Positions 43,731-52,578 of a DNA stretch of 64,000 nucleotides are shown here, piece after piece. This DNA comes from Paenibacillus sp. FSL R7-0273 (lineage in GTDB: Bacteria; Bacillota; Bacilli; Paenibacillales; Paenibacillaceae): positions 1,437,501 through 1,501,500 of the forward strand of contig NZ_CP009283.1 of NCBI RefSeq assembly GCF_000758625.1, written 5' to 3'. Made by a program: the position numbers and the translations under genes. Every line of letters begins with the position of its first letter. Position 1 is the stretch's first letter. Below the pieces are notes generated by a model, which was not told the DNA's origin, did no database searches, and was given only the letters and a program-made list of their open reading frames with translations.

Positions 43731-44787
43731 GTCACAAACTTTTGAAGCCATTTTGCAGCGGATGCTGGACCGTGTGCCGGCGGACATCGACAAGCGCGAA
43801 GGCAGTATTATTTATGATGCCATGGCGCCGGCCGCATTGGAGCTCGCGCAAATGTACGTGGAGATGGATATAAACGCAAACCTTATGTTTGCAGATACAG
43901 CCAGCGGCGATTATTTGGATAAAGCCGTATCGTGGTCCGGAGTATCCCGAAAACCTGCTACTGAAGCACAAATACGCGGGCGCTTCTATGATTCTGCAGG
44001 GAGCGCAATGGACGTGCCCGCCGGTAGCCGGTTCTCGGTTGGGGAGATCAATTACAGGGCTATTGATCGGCTGGCCATAGGCGATTATCGGCTCGAAGCA
44101 GAGACAGCAGGATCCGCGGGTAACCAAACCTTTGGACCGCTGCTGCCCATTGACTTTATTAACAATCTGGCTCGGGCTGAATTGGTTGAGATTCTCATCC
44201 CGGGAGTAGACCGGGAGACGGATGCTACTCTTTATGGACGGTACCAGGAGCGCATCTCCAAGCCAATTACCAGCGGCAACCGATACCAATATGAGGAGTG
44301 GGCCCGGGAGATCGCCGGCGTTGGTCGGGCGAAGGCATTCCCATTATGGAATGGGCCAGGTACCGTAAAAGTCTCTCTGCTAAACAATGAGATGCGTGCC
44401 CCGTCGCCGGCTATTGTGGCAGCCGTGCAGAATTATATTGATCCTACAAAGGATGGTATGGGCAACGGAGCTGCTCCGATTGGTCCGGTGGTGACTGTGG
44501 TTGGCGCGACAGAAGTGCTTATACACGTATCCGTAAAGGTTACTCTTGCTACGGGCGCAACCACTGTACAGGTGAAGACACTCCTGGAGGAAGCGTTAAA
44601 GACCTATTTGGCCAGCCTGGCCTTTACCGAAACGCTGGTCAGATACACCCGAATACAGAGTTTGATTCTGGACATCCCACCGGTGGTCGATTATAGCGAT
44701 CTCAAGGTCAATGGTGGTGTGATAAACATCCAAATCGCTGAAGATGCAGTGCCTGTGCTTGGTAATGTGACGGTGACGGCCGCATGA
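43723..44787 (+). CDS. baseplate J-like protein, XkdT-like
   Basis: 354 aa. Conserved J features: KREGSIIYDAMAPAALELAQ, GDYLDKAVSWSGVSRKPATE and PAGSRFSVGE. Wedge protein of the contractile baseplate. Confidence 0.9.
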   Translation: MYESQTFEAILQRMLDRVPADIDKREGSIIYDAMAPAALELAQMYVEMDINANLMFADTASGDYLDKAVSWSGVSRKPATEAQIRGRFYDSAGSAMDVPAGSRFSVGEINYRAIDRLAIGDYRLEAETAGSAGNQTFGPLLPIDFINNLARAELVEILIPGVDRETDATLYGRYQERISKPITSGNRYQYEEWAREIAGVGRAKAFPLWNGPGTVKVSLLNNEMRAPSPAIVAAVQNYIDPTKDGMGNGAAPIGPVVTVVGATEVLIHVSVKVTLATGATTVQVKTLLEEALKTYLASLAFTETLVRYTRIQSLILDIPPVVDYSDLKVNGGVINIQIAEDAVPVLGNVTVTAA

Positions 44788-45332
44788 GCAGCACAGATCG
44801 ATTAAAGGGTTATCTGCCGGGATACTATGCTGAAATCGTGGAGATGAACGAATTATTAGAGGCCGAGGGACCGGAATTTGATTTGCTTGGCAGCAGGGTT
44901 GAAGAACTGCTACATCAAGCCTATCCCGAATATGCTACCTGGGCACTCGATCGATTTGAAAATGAGCTGCATATTGTCGTAGACGCCGGAAAGCCCATAG
45001 ACCAACGCCGGTCAGTTATCATCTCCAAGATGCGCGGTTATGGCAAGGTCTCCGGCGATATGATTAAAAATGTTGCTCAGGCTTATGATGGCGGGACTGT
45101 AGCGGTTGCCGTCGTCCCAGCAGAGTACAGGATCATTATTACGTTTGTAGATACCTTGGGCATTCCGCCAAACTTAGATGATTTGAAGCAAGCACTGGAA
45201 GACCTTAAGCCGGCACACATGGCATTGGAATACAAGTATCGGTATTTGTTGCTGCGGGAGGTGCAGGCAATGACCTTAAATCAACTGCAGCAGCGTAAGC
45301 TTACCGACTTCGCGCCGTTTTTGGATACATGA
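44784..45332 (+). CDS. DUF2313 tail protein, XkdU/YmfQ-like
   Basis: 182 aa; family pattern YLPGYYAEIVEMNELLEAEG and DQRRSVIISKMRGYGKVSG. Links baseplate and tail fibre. Four-base overlap with the J-like gene. Confidence 0.86.
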   Translation: MSSTDRLKGYLPGYYAEIVEMNELLEAEGPEFDLLGSRVEELLHQAYPEYATWALDRFENELHIVVDAGKPIDQRRSVIISKMRGYGKVSGDMIKNVAQAYDGGTVAVAVVPAEYRIIITFVDTLGIPPNLDDLKQALEDLKPAHMALEYKYRYLLLREVQAMTLNQLQQRKLTDFAPFLDT

Positions 45333-45351
45333 AAGGAGGACACTGACGCTT

Positions 45352-48300
45352 ATGCCAAGTAAAACACCGAATTTGGATTTGCTGAAGAAAGATCCGGCAA
45401 CGGACGGTAATGACACATTTAATATTAAGGAAATGCTCAATGATAACTTTGACAAGATTGACACTGCCGTTGGGAATAAGGTAGACAAGGTATCCGGCAA
45501 AGGGCTGTCTGCCAATGATTACACAACGGCCGAGAAAACGAAGCTTTCGGGGATTACGGCTGGAGCTGGCGGCGCTGGGTCGGCTTCGGATTCTGTTATT
45601 GGCAGCCGGACAGCAACAGAAAGTGTAACGCCTAGTCTGACCGGGACGATTACAGCCTTATTCTCCAGTCTTTTTACGCTAATCAAGGGCATAACGGGTA
45701 AGGCGAGTTCTCTAACGGCGCCGGCCATTAACCTGGAGCAGACAAAGGCTCATGTTGATGATACCACCCGGCATATCACAGCTGCGGAACGCACGGACTG
45801 GAACGCCAAGGAGACAACCGGAGGTGCACAAACCAAGGCTAACAGTGCGCAGGCTGCGGCAATAGCTGCAGCTGCTACAGACGCTTCAACAAAGGCAAAT
45901 GCGGTACAGACCAATTTAACCACACATGTTAATGATAACGTCCGGCACATTACTGCGGCCGAGCGTGCGGGTTGGAATGCTTTGGCAACAACAATTACAT
46001 CGTATATTCCTGTCGCTCAGAGAAATGTTGCAAATGGGGTAGCTGCATTAGATTCTGACTCATATGTAGTTGGTAAAGGTGTAGTTCTGGAAGGAGCATA
46101 TGCAGAGAGAGCATTTGCATTCAGTTTTGCTCATGGTACAGCTAACCAGAAAATAGATTACACACTCCCTGCTCAAGCTTTTGGCGGATTTGTAGAGATT
46201 ACAATTGCTGGTAGTTGGAATAATGCAGAGACACAGGGTAGGCTCACGAAAAGATTAGATGTGATGCTGAGTGCGGCAACCACCATACACAGACAAACCT
46301 CGGAATACACTGAAGTATCTGGTGCGATGAGGAACAACGTTTCTATATCCGATATTTATTGGAAGGATGGGCTTTGGACGCTTACCATTGAATCTAGGAA
46401 TACTCAGGGTAATGCTTACGCTGTTAAAATCCAAACTCTCGGACCGATTGGCTCAAAAAGATGGACGCAAGGCGCTCCTTATACAGGTGCAGCGACAACA
46501 CTCCCATTAGCAGTTCAAACGATACCAGATGATACAGTGACACAGTCTGGGTATGAAATTCAAAAGCATGCCCTTACTGGTAATACGGGTTTAGGTAAAG
46601 GCGGAAATCCTACAGTAAGCCCTAATACGCTGCTTGAAACAGGTATGTATACTTTAACCTTTACAAGTCCCGATCTTCCGGTGACAGGCTCGACAACAAC
46701 CGTAATTGTGAAAAGATACAATTCAAGTTATATAACACAAGATGCTGATGTTTATGCAACTGTCAATACTGCAACGACAATCAGAAAGTTTACGAGAGAA
46801 AGTCGGAATAGTGGGTCTTCTTGGTCGGCTTGGCGAGAAATTAAGGTGAAGGCCGCTGCAATGGCCATGAATACAGACCTGAATACACTGTTGGCAGAGG
46901 GAGAGTTTTATACTATCTCAAATGCTCAAGCGGGCACAATGACTAATCAACCAATTACTGGTTCATATTGTTTCAACCTTACTGTAAAAACAACGGTGAG
47001 TACAGATGGTGCAGGTTGCAATCAAACGATAATCTATTACAGTACATCTGCTAGTAGTCCAGCAATATATACACGAAATTATTATTCTAGCACTTGGACT
47101 GCTTGGCAACAGATAGAGACAACTGCCCAAAAGAATGTTTCTGGCGGGTATGCTGGATTGGACAGTAACGGAGATATTGCGTTATCAGCCGTACCAGATG
47201 CGGTTCAGAAATTTTCCTTAACTCAAGATAATGGTAAAAATTTAATTCTTGAGTCTGGCTACAATCTGAATAGTTTGGTCACTGCTGGATTTTATGACGG
47301 TGTGAATCTTGTGAATGCTCCAAATTCAACGAATTGGTGGCATATACAAGTTCAAGTTCATTCTGGGACAAATAACGGTAATGACTATATATCTCAGATA
47401 GCTATAAACCTTAATGCTTCGGGAACCCCGCATCATTTCATGAGAAGAAGAGTCAACAGTGCGTGGGGCATTTGGGTAGGTATACCAAACAGTAGCATGT
47501 ACAATGTTGCGAGCGGGATTGCAGGATTGACATCAGCAGGGGTTCTTCCAGACGCGATCCTTCCACAAAGTGTTACAAGAAGGGTTAATCTGACAGGTAG
47601 TTTACAAACGACATCTTATAGAAGGTCTGTCATAGCGCTTTGCGAGCTTACAAACACAAACCCTTCTGCAAGTTCGTTTAGTAACGGCTTATTGCTAATG
47701 AGAAGACATAACGGACTTAACGGACAGATAACTGCTATGATAGCGGCAGAAAAACGCTTCAACACCACTGCGATGAACTGGTCTTTGTTTAAAATAGGGG
47801 CATCATCTCAAGTGTTTAGACCGTGTACCTTCACATACAATGGTGTGAAATATGGCGGTATAGATGTATATATAACAGATGCAGAATACCAGACAATAAG
47901 CTTTAACGGGGATACAAATTTCAGTATCTTTGGTCTGGACTGGTATAACATTCAAAGTAGTACTGTTTTAAATGCGGAGATAAGCGGCTCGATAAGCTAT
48001 GTGGAAGGAAGCGATTATTTCTATTCTCCAGATATTCATTTCAACGGAGAAAATTTGAATACTAAATATTCAACATTAGCAGGGAAAACCTTGGCCGAAG
48101 TGGTCCAAGGATCTTTGTCGTACGCCGTTACCACCGGCACCTATGCGGCATTAGCGGCCAGCTTAAACCCTGCGCCAGCTGCCCTGACTGTCGGGTTGCG
48201 CTTGACCATCAAGGCCCATGTCGCCAGCCCTGGCCCGGCTACGCTCAATGTCAACGGCCTGGGAGCCAAATCAATCAAAAAGCCAAACGGCAATAACGCT

Positions 48301-49158
48301 GCTTTGGCTCTTGGTGGCGTCTATACGCTTGTTTATGACGGTTCAGTTTTTCAATTACAGGGTGAAGGGGGTGAGTACGGAACGGCGGAAGCAGCACAGG
48401 TATTGTCTGGCTATACAGTGGGCCGAGAGAATGGGGTGGTTAATGGAACAATGCCCGATCACCGGGGCGTAGCTAAGGATGCGGCCGGTACAATCCTAAA
48501 TGATAGCGGGGACCTCTTCTTAAATCCGCCTGCAGGTTATTACGATCCTACAGCGTCGATCCATTCTTATGAGGGAAATTTAGCTAATCGCCGGAATTGG
48601 CGCAGTGATATAACGCTTTTCGGTAAGGCGGGTACGATGCCAGTTATTACGTCAGGTAGTGATCCGGCTCAAGGCGTAGGCATATGGCCGGATGGAGGCT
48701 TGGCTGTTTATCCTTCTGAGGGATATCGAAAAGGGGGTGCGGGTGCCGGAGAAATAAAGGTATCAACAGCACAACTACAATCAGCTGAAACAGACCTTAT
48801 CGCTGCTAATATTCGTAGTGGTGTTAATGTCTTTGGAGTTACCGGCACATTAGTAGAGGGTACACGACGGGCGACAGGCAGTTTCTACACTACTGACGGC
48901 ACGGCCAATATCACCGGATTAGCCTTTAACCCTGGCAGTGTTGTAGTGCGAGTGACGGGGATTAACAATGGAAGCTGGATGACCGCTATGGGTTTTGCCA
49001 ATGGCAGATGGATGTGGTCAAGACGTGATGGTAACGGGACGATGCTCGATTCGGGTCAATTTAATGGAGCTGCCTTTTCTAATGGGTTTTCCGTAACAAT
49101 CCCATTTGTCGATGGGTATGAAGCATTGAGCTGGATAGCGTATCAAGAAACGGTCTGA
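45352..49158 (+). CDS. large tail fibre protein, mosaic
   Basis: 1268 aa receptor-binding fibre. The N-terminal 220 residues attach to the baseplate and contain a twofold repeat (RHITAAERTDWNA, RHITAAERAGWNA). The middle (about 46.0-48.1 kb) is AT-richer and carries pyocin-knob-like repeats ending in WSAWREI, WTAWQQI and WGIWVGI. The end has a beta-rich tip (GSVVVRVTGINNGSWMTAMG). The base-composition change suggests swapping of the receptor-binding part. AAAGGAGG RBS. Confidence 0.9.
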   Translation: MPSKTPNLDLLKKDPATDGNDTFNIKEMLNDNFDKIDTAVGNKVDKVSGKGLSANDYTTAEKTKLSGITAGAGGAGSASDSVIGSRTATESVTPSLTGTITALFSSLFTLIKGITGKASSLTAPAINLEQTKAHVDDTTRHITAAERTDWNAKETTGGAQTKANSAQAAAIAAAATDASTKANAVQTNLTTHVNDNVRHITAAERAGWNALATTITSYIPVAQRNVANGVAALDSDSYVVGKGVVLEGAYAERAFAFSFAHGTANQKIDYTLPAQAFGGFVEITIAGSWNNAETQGRLTKRLDVMLSAATTIHRQTSEYTEVSGAMRNNVSISDIYWKDGLWTLTIESRNTQGNAYAVKIQTLGPIGSKRWTQGAPYTGAATTLPLAVQTIPDDTVTQSGYEIQKHALTGNTGLGKGGNPTVSPNTLLETGMYTLTFTSPDLPVTGSTTTVIVKRYNSSYITQDADVYATVNTATTIRKFTRESRNSGSSWSAWREIKVKAAAMAMNTDLNTLLAEGEFYTISNAQAGTMTNQPITGSYCFNLTVKTTVSTDGAGCNQTIIYYSTSASSPAIYTRNYYSSTWTAWQQIETTAQKNVSGGYAGLDSNGDIALSAVPDAVQKFSLTQDNGKNLILESGYNLNSLVTAGFYDGVNLVNAPNSTNWWHIQVQVHSGTNNGNDYISQIAINLNASGTPHHFMRRRVNSAWGIWVGIPNSSMYNVASGIAGLTSAGVLPDAILPQSVTRRVNLTGSLQTTSYRRSVIALCELTNTNPSASSFSNGLLLMRRHNGLNGQITAMIAAEKRFNTTAMNWSLFKIGASSQVFRPCTFTYNGVKYGGIDVYITDAEYQTISFNGDTNFSIFGLDWYNIQSSTVLNAEISGSISYVEGSDYFYSPDIHFNGENLNTKYSTLAGKTLAEVVQGSLSYAVTTGTYAALAASLNPAPAALTVGLRLTIKAHVASPGPATLNVNGLGAKSIKKPNGNNAALALGGVYTLVYDGSVFQLQGEGGEYGTAEAAQVLSGYTVGRENGVVNGTMPDHRGVAKDAAGTILNDSGDLFLNPPAGYYDPTASIHSYEGNLANRRNWRSDITLFGKAGTMPVITSGSDPAQGVGIWPDGGLAVYPSEGYRKGGAGAGEIKVSTAQLQSAETDLIAANIRSGVNVFGVTGTLVEGTRRATGSFYTTDGTANITGLAFNPGSVVVRVTGINNGSWMTAMGFANGRWMWSRRDGNGTMLDSGQFNGAAFSNGFSVTIPFVDGYEALSWIAYQETV

Positions 49159-49196
49159 GCAGCGCTTTATAATATGAACGTTGGAGGTTTTACAAC

Positions 49197-49748
49197 ATGC
49201 AAATCGGAATGAGAATTTATTATGACAAGGCAACCGGCAATGTAATTCACAACACCGGGGAGTATGTTGGCCGCAGCTACACAGAGCCAACCGAAGACCA
49301 GGATTTTGCTGCCATCAAGGAGCTGGCCCAGCGGGTCCGGGAGACGGTCGGCGTGCTTAAGCTGCAGTACGGCCAGCACTCCCGCGAGTTTGCGCAGGCC
49401 GAAAGCTACCGGGTAGATCCGGGGTCCGGCACCCTGGAGTTTACCTACCCCGGCCCGCAGCCGAATCCACTGGAAGGCCGGTTAGAAGCCGTGGAGACTG
49501 GATCGGCTGACACCGCGCAGCAGCTTGCGGACGCACTTGCCCGGCTCAATGAGACAGAGGCACAGTTGCTGGACACTCAGGCCGCACTAGCAGAGAGCTA
49601 CGAGGAGCTGCAAGAAGCCAAACGGGAGGCGGTAGAAGCGCAGGTCGGTCTAGCTGAGCTTTATGAGCTGGTGCTTGCCGGACAGCAGCCTGTAACGCCG
49701 GAAGACCCAGCAGCCCCCGCAGAGGGAGGTGAAGAAGACAATGGCTAA
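49197..49748 (+). CDS. tail fibre-associated coiled-coil protein
   Basis: 183 aa: N-terminal small domain (MRIYYDKATGNVIHNTGEYV), central coiled coil (residues 95-160), acidic Pro-rich end. In the XkdW slot of PBSX; perhaps a fibre chaperone. TTGGAGG RBS. Confidence 0.75.
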   Translation: MQIGMRIYYDKATGNVIHNTGEYVGRSYTEPTEDQDFAAIKELAQRVRETVGVLKLQYGQHSREFAQAESYRVDPGSGTLEFTYPGPQPNPLEGRLEAVETGSADTAQQLADALARLNETEAQLLDTQAALAESYEELQEAKREAVEAQVGLAELYELVLAGQQPVTPEDPAAPAEGGEEDNG

Positions 49749-49845
49749 AGTATACGTAAACTTGATCCGTAAAGGACTCAGGACGTTGGAGCAGGTGCCG
49801 GAGATTATTCGTTCGGATGTGGCCGCCCTGCTGGAAACTGAATAG
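49741..49845 (+). CDS. xkdX: XkdX family protein
   Basis: 34 aa, overlaps the previous gene by eight bases. The sequence NLIRKGLRTLEQVPE is the XkdX family core. Last gene of the tail module; role unknown. Confidence 0.85.
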   Translation: MAKVYVNLIRKGLRTLEQVPEIIRSDVAALLETE

Positions 49846-49857
49846 AGAATAACGGTA

Positions 49858-49912
49858 GCGCCCATTGAGGCGTTTTTATTTTGCCCTCATACCTGGTGTG
49901 GGGGCTTTTTTA
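49858..49912 (+). terminator. tandem terminators after the tail module
   Basis: Two hairpins: CGCC/GGCG with five T, then GCCC...GGGC with six T. Confidence 0.7.
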
Positions 49913-49940
49913 AACCATAGAAATAGAAGGGAGCGGGGGA

Positions 49941-50240
49941 ATGGATAGCAATAGTGTTTCAAATCTCGAAAAGCTGCTACCGCTCGCAGACAAATACGGC
50001 CTGGCTTATATTGTGGTTATCGTCCTGTTGTTTATCATATTCAGTATCATTCGGGATATTCGGAGCGGGAAAATGGTGCCCCGGGAGCTGCTGGATAAGG
50101 CCGAGGAAGATAGGGACCGGCTGCAGGGCATCCTGGACAAAGAGCGAGCTGACTTTATGGCACCGACGCTTGAGGTGCTGCAGAGACTCAAAATAGATCA
50201 TGCCGCCAGCAGCGGTAATGATGAGGATAGGGGAGGATAA
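49941..50240 (+). CDS. putative holin-like small membrane protein
   Basis: 99 aa with one strong TM helix (YIVVIVLLFIIFSIIRDI, about residues 24-41) and a charged cytoplasmic coiled tail, the layout of BhlA-type holin-related proteins. First gene of the lysis block. Confidence 0.65.
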   Translation: MDSNSVSNLEKLLPLADKYGLAYIVVIVLLFIIFSIIRDIRSGKMVPRELLDKAEEDRDRLQGILDKERADFMAPTLEVLQRLKIDHAASSGNDEDRGG

Positions 50241-50242
50241 CC

Positions 50243-50440
50243 GTGTTTAGTTCCTGGATAAAACGTTTATCGCCCCAGCACAAAAAGAGAGAGAAGGAGC
50301 TGGCGCAGGCGTCCCGCAGGGTCGCATTCTCAATCAAGCGATATAAGGACACGTCCAAAGAAATTCAGGAGGAAATCGCAAATAACGGATTTGCTCCATT
50401 TCTAATTTATGATCGGGGTGTTAATCATGGGGGGCATTGA
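50243..50440 (+). CDS. 65-aa basic hypothetical protein
   Basis: Strongly charged, helical, no TM segment (SPQHKKREKELAQASRRVAF). Two bases after the previous stop, GTG start, overlaps the next gene. Unknown. Confidence 0.6.
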   Translation: MFSSWIKRLSPQHKKREKELAQASRRVAFSIKRYKDTSKEIQEEIANNGFAPFLIYDRGVNHGGH

Positions 50441-50828
50441 TATTTTGCTGTTAATTGCATATGGTATTTCATTTGCTTGTGCGCTGCTGCTGATAGCCGC
50501 GCTTTTTTTATATTTTCGGACTCGCTTCCGGGCACGGGTGGTCAGCCTATTTATGCTGGCTGCTTTCGCGTTCTTGGGAGCTTACACCGTGAAGATGGCC
50601 GTAGCCTTCTGGATTCGATTCAGCAACGTCACCGGGGCCGGGGCCGACTCTGTTTATGCTGCCCTCAAGTCCAATGCCTGGGCCGTCGCTCAAACCTGCA
50701 CAACGTTGGGGCTGCTGATCCTCACCGTGCTGATGTATACCCGCAGGCAGGATCTGTTTATGATATTTCCGGCAGTCCGGGAAAGGGAGGATACCGACGA
50801 TGCTAACACTGGCTCAGGTAAAGCTTAA
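50427..50828 (+). CDS. three-TM membrane protein of the lysis block
   Basis: 133 aa with TM helices at about residues 4-24, 34-53 and 79-98. ATG at 50427 chosen (CGGGGTGTTAATC upstream); an ATG at 50409 has no RBS. It overlaps genes on both sides, so it belongs to the lysis operon; holin-type function possible. Confidence 0.65.
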   Translation: MGGIDILLLIAYGISFACALLLIAALFLYFRTRFRARVVSLFMLAAFAFLGAYTVKMAVAFWIRFSNVTGAGADSVYAALKSNAWAVAQTCTTLGLLILTVLMYTRRQDLFMIFPAVREREDTDDANTGSGKA

Positions 50829-51657
50829 ATCACAGGCCCGGCTTGTTGATCTGCACCCGGTGGTTGTGGCAGCTGCTGTAGCACTTATTGAGCGCATTTA
50901 CGCTCGGGGAGTACAGATCATCATTACACAAGGGTACCGATCCAAGGCTGAGCAGGACGGACTTTACGCGCAGGGCCGCACGAAGCCGGGCAGCATCGTT
51001 ACAAATGCCCGGGGCGGTTACAGCTACCATAATTACGGACTGGCTGTTGATTTTGCACTGCTGCTGCCGGACGGTTCCGGTGCATCCTGGGATATGAAGC
51101 GTGACGGTGATAAGGACGGTATTGCCGATTGGCAGGAGGTTGTACAGCAGGCTAAGGCGCTCGGGTTTGAATGGGGAGGAGACTGGACCAGTTTTAAGGA
51201 TTACCCTCATTTTCAGATAACCTTTGGCCTGTCGATTACCAAGCTGCTGGCAGGGGCCCAGCCGACACCCGCGCAGATTGCTGCTGCTTATGCCGTTATT
51301 GATAAATTACAAGAGGAGGCGGATGAATTGTCAGCTGAGGAAAAGAAGGAACTGGCCGCGCTGCGGTCTGAAGTCAAGGATCTGGCGGCCACAGTAGCCA
51401 GCCTGACTAAAAGCAAGGATGTGCTTAAACAAGCAGTGCAAGAGCAGGGAAACAGCATCGGTAAGGTAGGCGAGCGGCTCAAGAAGCTGGAGGACAGGGC
51501 TGCCCTTGCTAAAATCCCGGATTGGGCAGCTCCATACGTTCAGGCGGCGTACAATGCTGGGCTGATCGACACGCCGGAAGGCGGCAGCTTTGACTTTTAC
51601 CGGCTTATGAAGATATTGGGGCAAGCGGGTATCCTGCCTGCCGGAAAGGAGGGTTAA
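50800..51657 (+). CDS. endolysin, M15 peptidase (VanY/L-Ala-D-Glu peptidase type)
   Basis: 285 aa. N-terminal LAS-type M15 peptidase with zinc ligands H77 and D84 (HNYGLAVD) and H137 (YPHFQI), cutting peptidoglycan stem peptides. A coiled-coil stretch (170-240) leads to a C-terminal IPDWAAPYVQAAYNAGLIDT module resembling an SLH-like wall-binding repeat. No signal peptide, so a holin is needed. Confidence 0.9.
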   Translation: MLTLAQVKLKSQARLVDLHPVVVAAAVALIERIYARGVQIIITQGYRSKAEQDGLYAQGRTKPGSIVTNARGGYSYHNYGLAVDFALLLPDGSGASWDMKRDGDKDGIADWQEVVQQAKALGFEWGGDWTSFKDYPHFQITFGLSITKLLAGAQPTPAQIAAAYAVIDKLQEEADELSAEEKKELAALRSEVKDLAATVASLTKSKDVLKQAVQEQGNSIGKVGERLKKLEDRAALAKIPDWAAPYVQAAYNAGLIDTPEGGSFDFYRLMKILGQAGILPAGKEG

Positions 51658-51658
51658 G

Positions 51659-51865
51659 GTGAATAAAGTGGATTGGAAAGCAAAGTTGTCCAGTCGTAAG
51701 TTTTGGGCGCTGGTTGCTGCATTGGCCACCTCGATCCTGGGGGCCGTAGGTGCTTCAGACGATACAGCGGTTAAAATTACAGGAATCATAGCAGCTGTAG
51801 GTGCCTGTGCCGTATATATGCTGGCTGAAGCCATTACGGATGCTAATAATTCAGATAAAGAATAA
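51659..51865 (+). CDS. putative holin
   Basis: 68 aa with two TM helices (FWALVAALATSILGAVGA and ITGIIAAVGACAVYMLAEAI) and charged ends, typical of small holins placed next to an endolysin. GTG start after GGAGG. Confidence 0.75.
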   Translation: MNKVDWKAKLSSRKFWALVAALATSILGAVGASDDTAVKITGIIAAVGACAVYMLAEAITDANNSDKE

Positions 51866-51908
51866 AAATAAGAACCCACCTCGTTAGTATTTGAGGTGGG
51901 TTCTTTAA
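51866..51908. terminator. bidirectional terminator
   Basis: Near-perfect 13-bp stem (AAGAACCCACCTC with GAGGTGGGTTCTT) with T-rich flanks on both strands. Ends the late operon and the convergent membrane gene. Confidence 0.85.
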
Positions 51909-51910
51909 AT

Positions 51911-52222
51911 TTAATCAATTAGAGCTAAGGCTGAGGAGACTTCGATATCAGAACGAGGCTGCTTTTGATTACAGAGCTCTTTTTCAATGTTATGTACTCT
52001 TAGATTAATCGATTGTAAGTTATCCAGGATAGCAGCAAACGCAAGGATAAACACACAAATTAATAATCCACCTATCCAGTAGGATAGCATAATACCCCAA
52101 GCAAAATTATTAAAAGTTAACGGAAAATCTGTATACTTACCTGCGGTGTTACCAACAATGATCCCGAAAATGTACACCGACACAAACTCGGCATATGCTA
52201 TGATTTTTAAAGCTCTGACCAA
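51911..52222 (-). CDS. two-TM membrane protein, moron
   Basis: 103 aa: TM helices at about 12-28 and 44-66 and a cytoplasmic coiled tail (DNLQSINLRVHNIEKEL). TTG start after CAGGAGGAACTAG. AT-rich and reverse to the late genes, so likely expressed in the lysogen. Unknown function. Confidence 0.65.
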   Translation of the reverse strand: MVRALKIIAYAEFVSVYIFGIIVGNTAGKYTDFPLTFNNFAWGIMLSYWIGGLLICVFILAFAAILDNLQSINLRVHNIEKELCNQKQPRSDIEVSSALALID

Positions 52223-52292
52223 AACTAGTTCCTCCTGTATTGGTTTTAGTTCGAGCTTAACATGATCTCAGTGTATTGTGTACGATAAATAT

Positions 52293-52320
52293 TATGCCCA
52301 CTGGCTTTGCTTGTGGGCAT
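52293..52320. other. hairpin in intergenic region
   Basis: ATGCCCAC and GTGGGCAT form an 8-bp stem with no T run on either strand; not a clear terminator. Possible protein-binding or RNA element. Confidence 0.35.
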
Positions 52321-52429
52321 TGCAAGATAGATAGTTAAAAAACTTGAATAAGAACCTGTGTTCGTATATTATGAAGCATATAGGTCGAATGTAACAAAAA
52401 TTCCCTACCAAAATTCTACAATTTATTGT

Positions 52430-52490
52430 AAAATAAAAAACAGACAAAAGGCGGCTACCTTAATGTCTGTTGAAAAATCAATTTGCAATT
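52430..52490 (-). ncRNA. candidate small RNA
   Basis: Reverse strand. A consensus-like promoter (TTGCAA, 17 bp, TATAAT at 52525-52497) predicts a start near 52490. An intrinsic terminator follows directly: AACAGACA/TGTCTGTT stem enclosing a second AAGG/CCTT stem, then TTTTTTATTTTA. The product would be about 60 nt with no open frame. Divergent from the three-gene cargo operon. Resembles antitoxin RNAs of type I systems, but no toxin gene is seen beside it. Confidence 0.6.
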
Positions 52491-52496
52491 AAGTTA

Positions 52497-52525
52497 ATTA
52501 TACCATTGTAATCTTCTAATTGCAA
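52497..52525 (-). promoter_or_regulatory. strong promoter for the small RNA
   Basis: TTGCAA (52520-52525), 17-bp spacer, TATAAT (52497-52502), reading leftward. Confidence 0.7.
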
Positions 52526-52578
52526 AAGCGTTTTTATCAATAGTCATTTCAGACGCCCCTTAACTGAGGGGGATATCT

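Noticed and set aside
43732-44289. 185-codon reverse frame opposite the baseplate J gene
   Set aside because: Shadow frame fully inside a clear structural gene, no RBS and unnatural composition.
52261-52372. Short forward frames upstream of the small RNA as a type I toxin
   Set aside because: They lack RBS and hydrophobic character, so no toxin gene could be supported next to the RNA.
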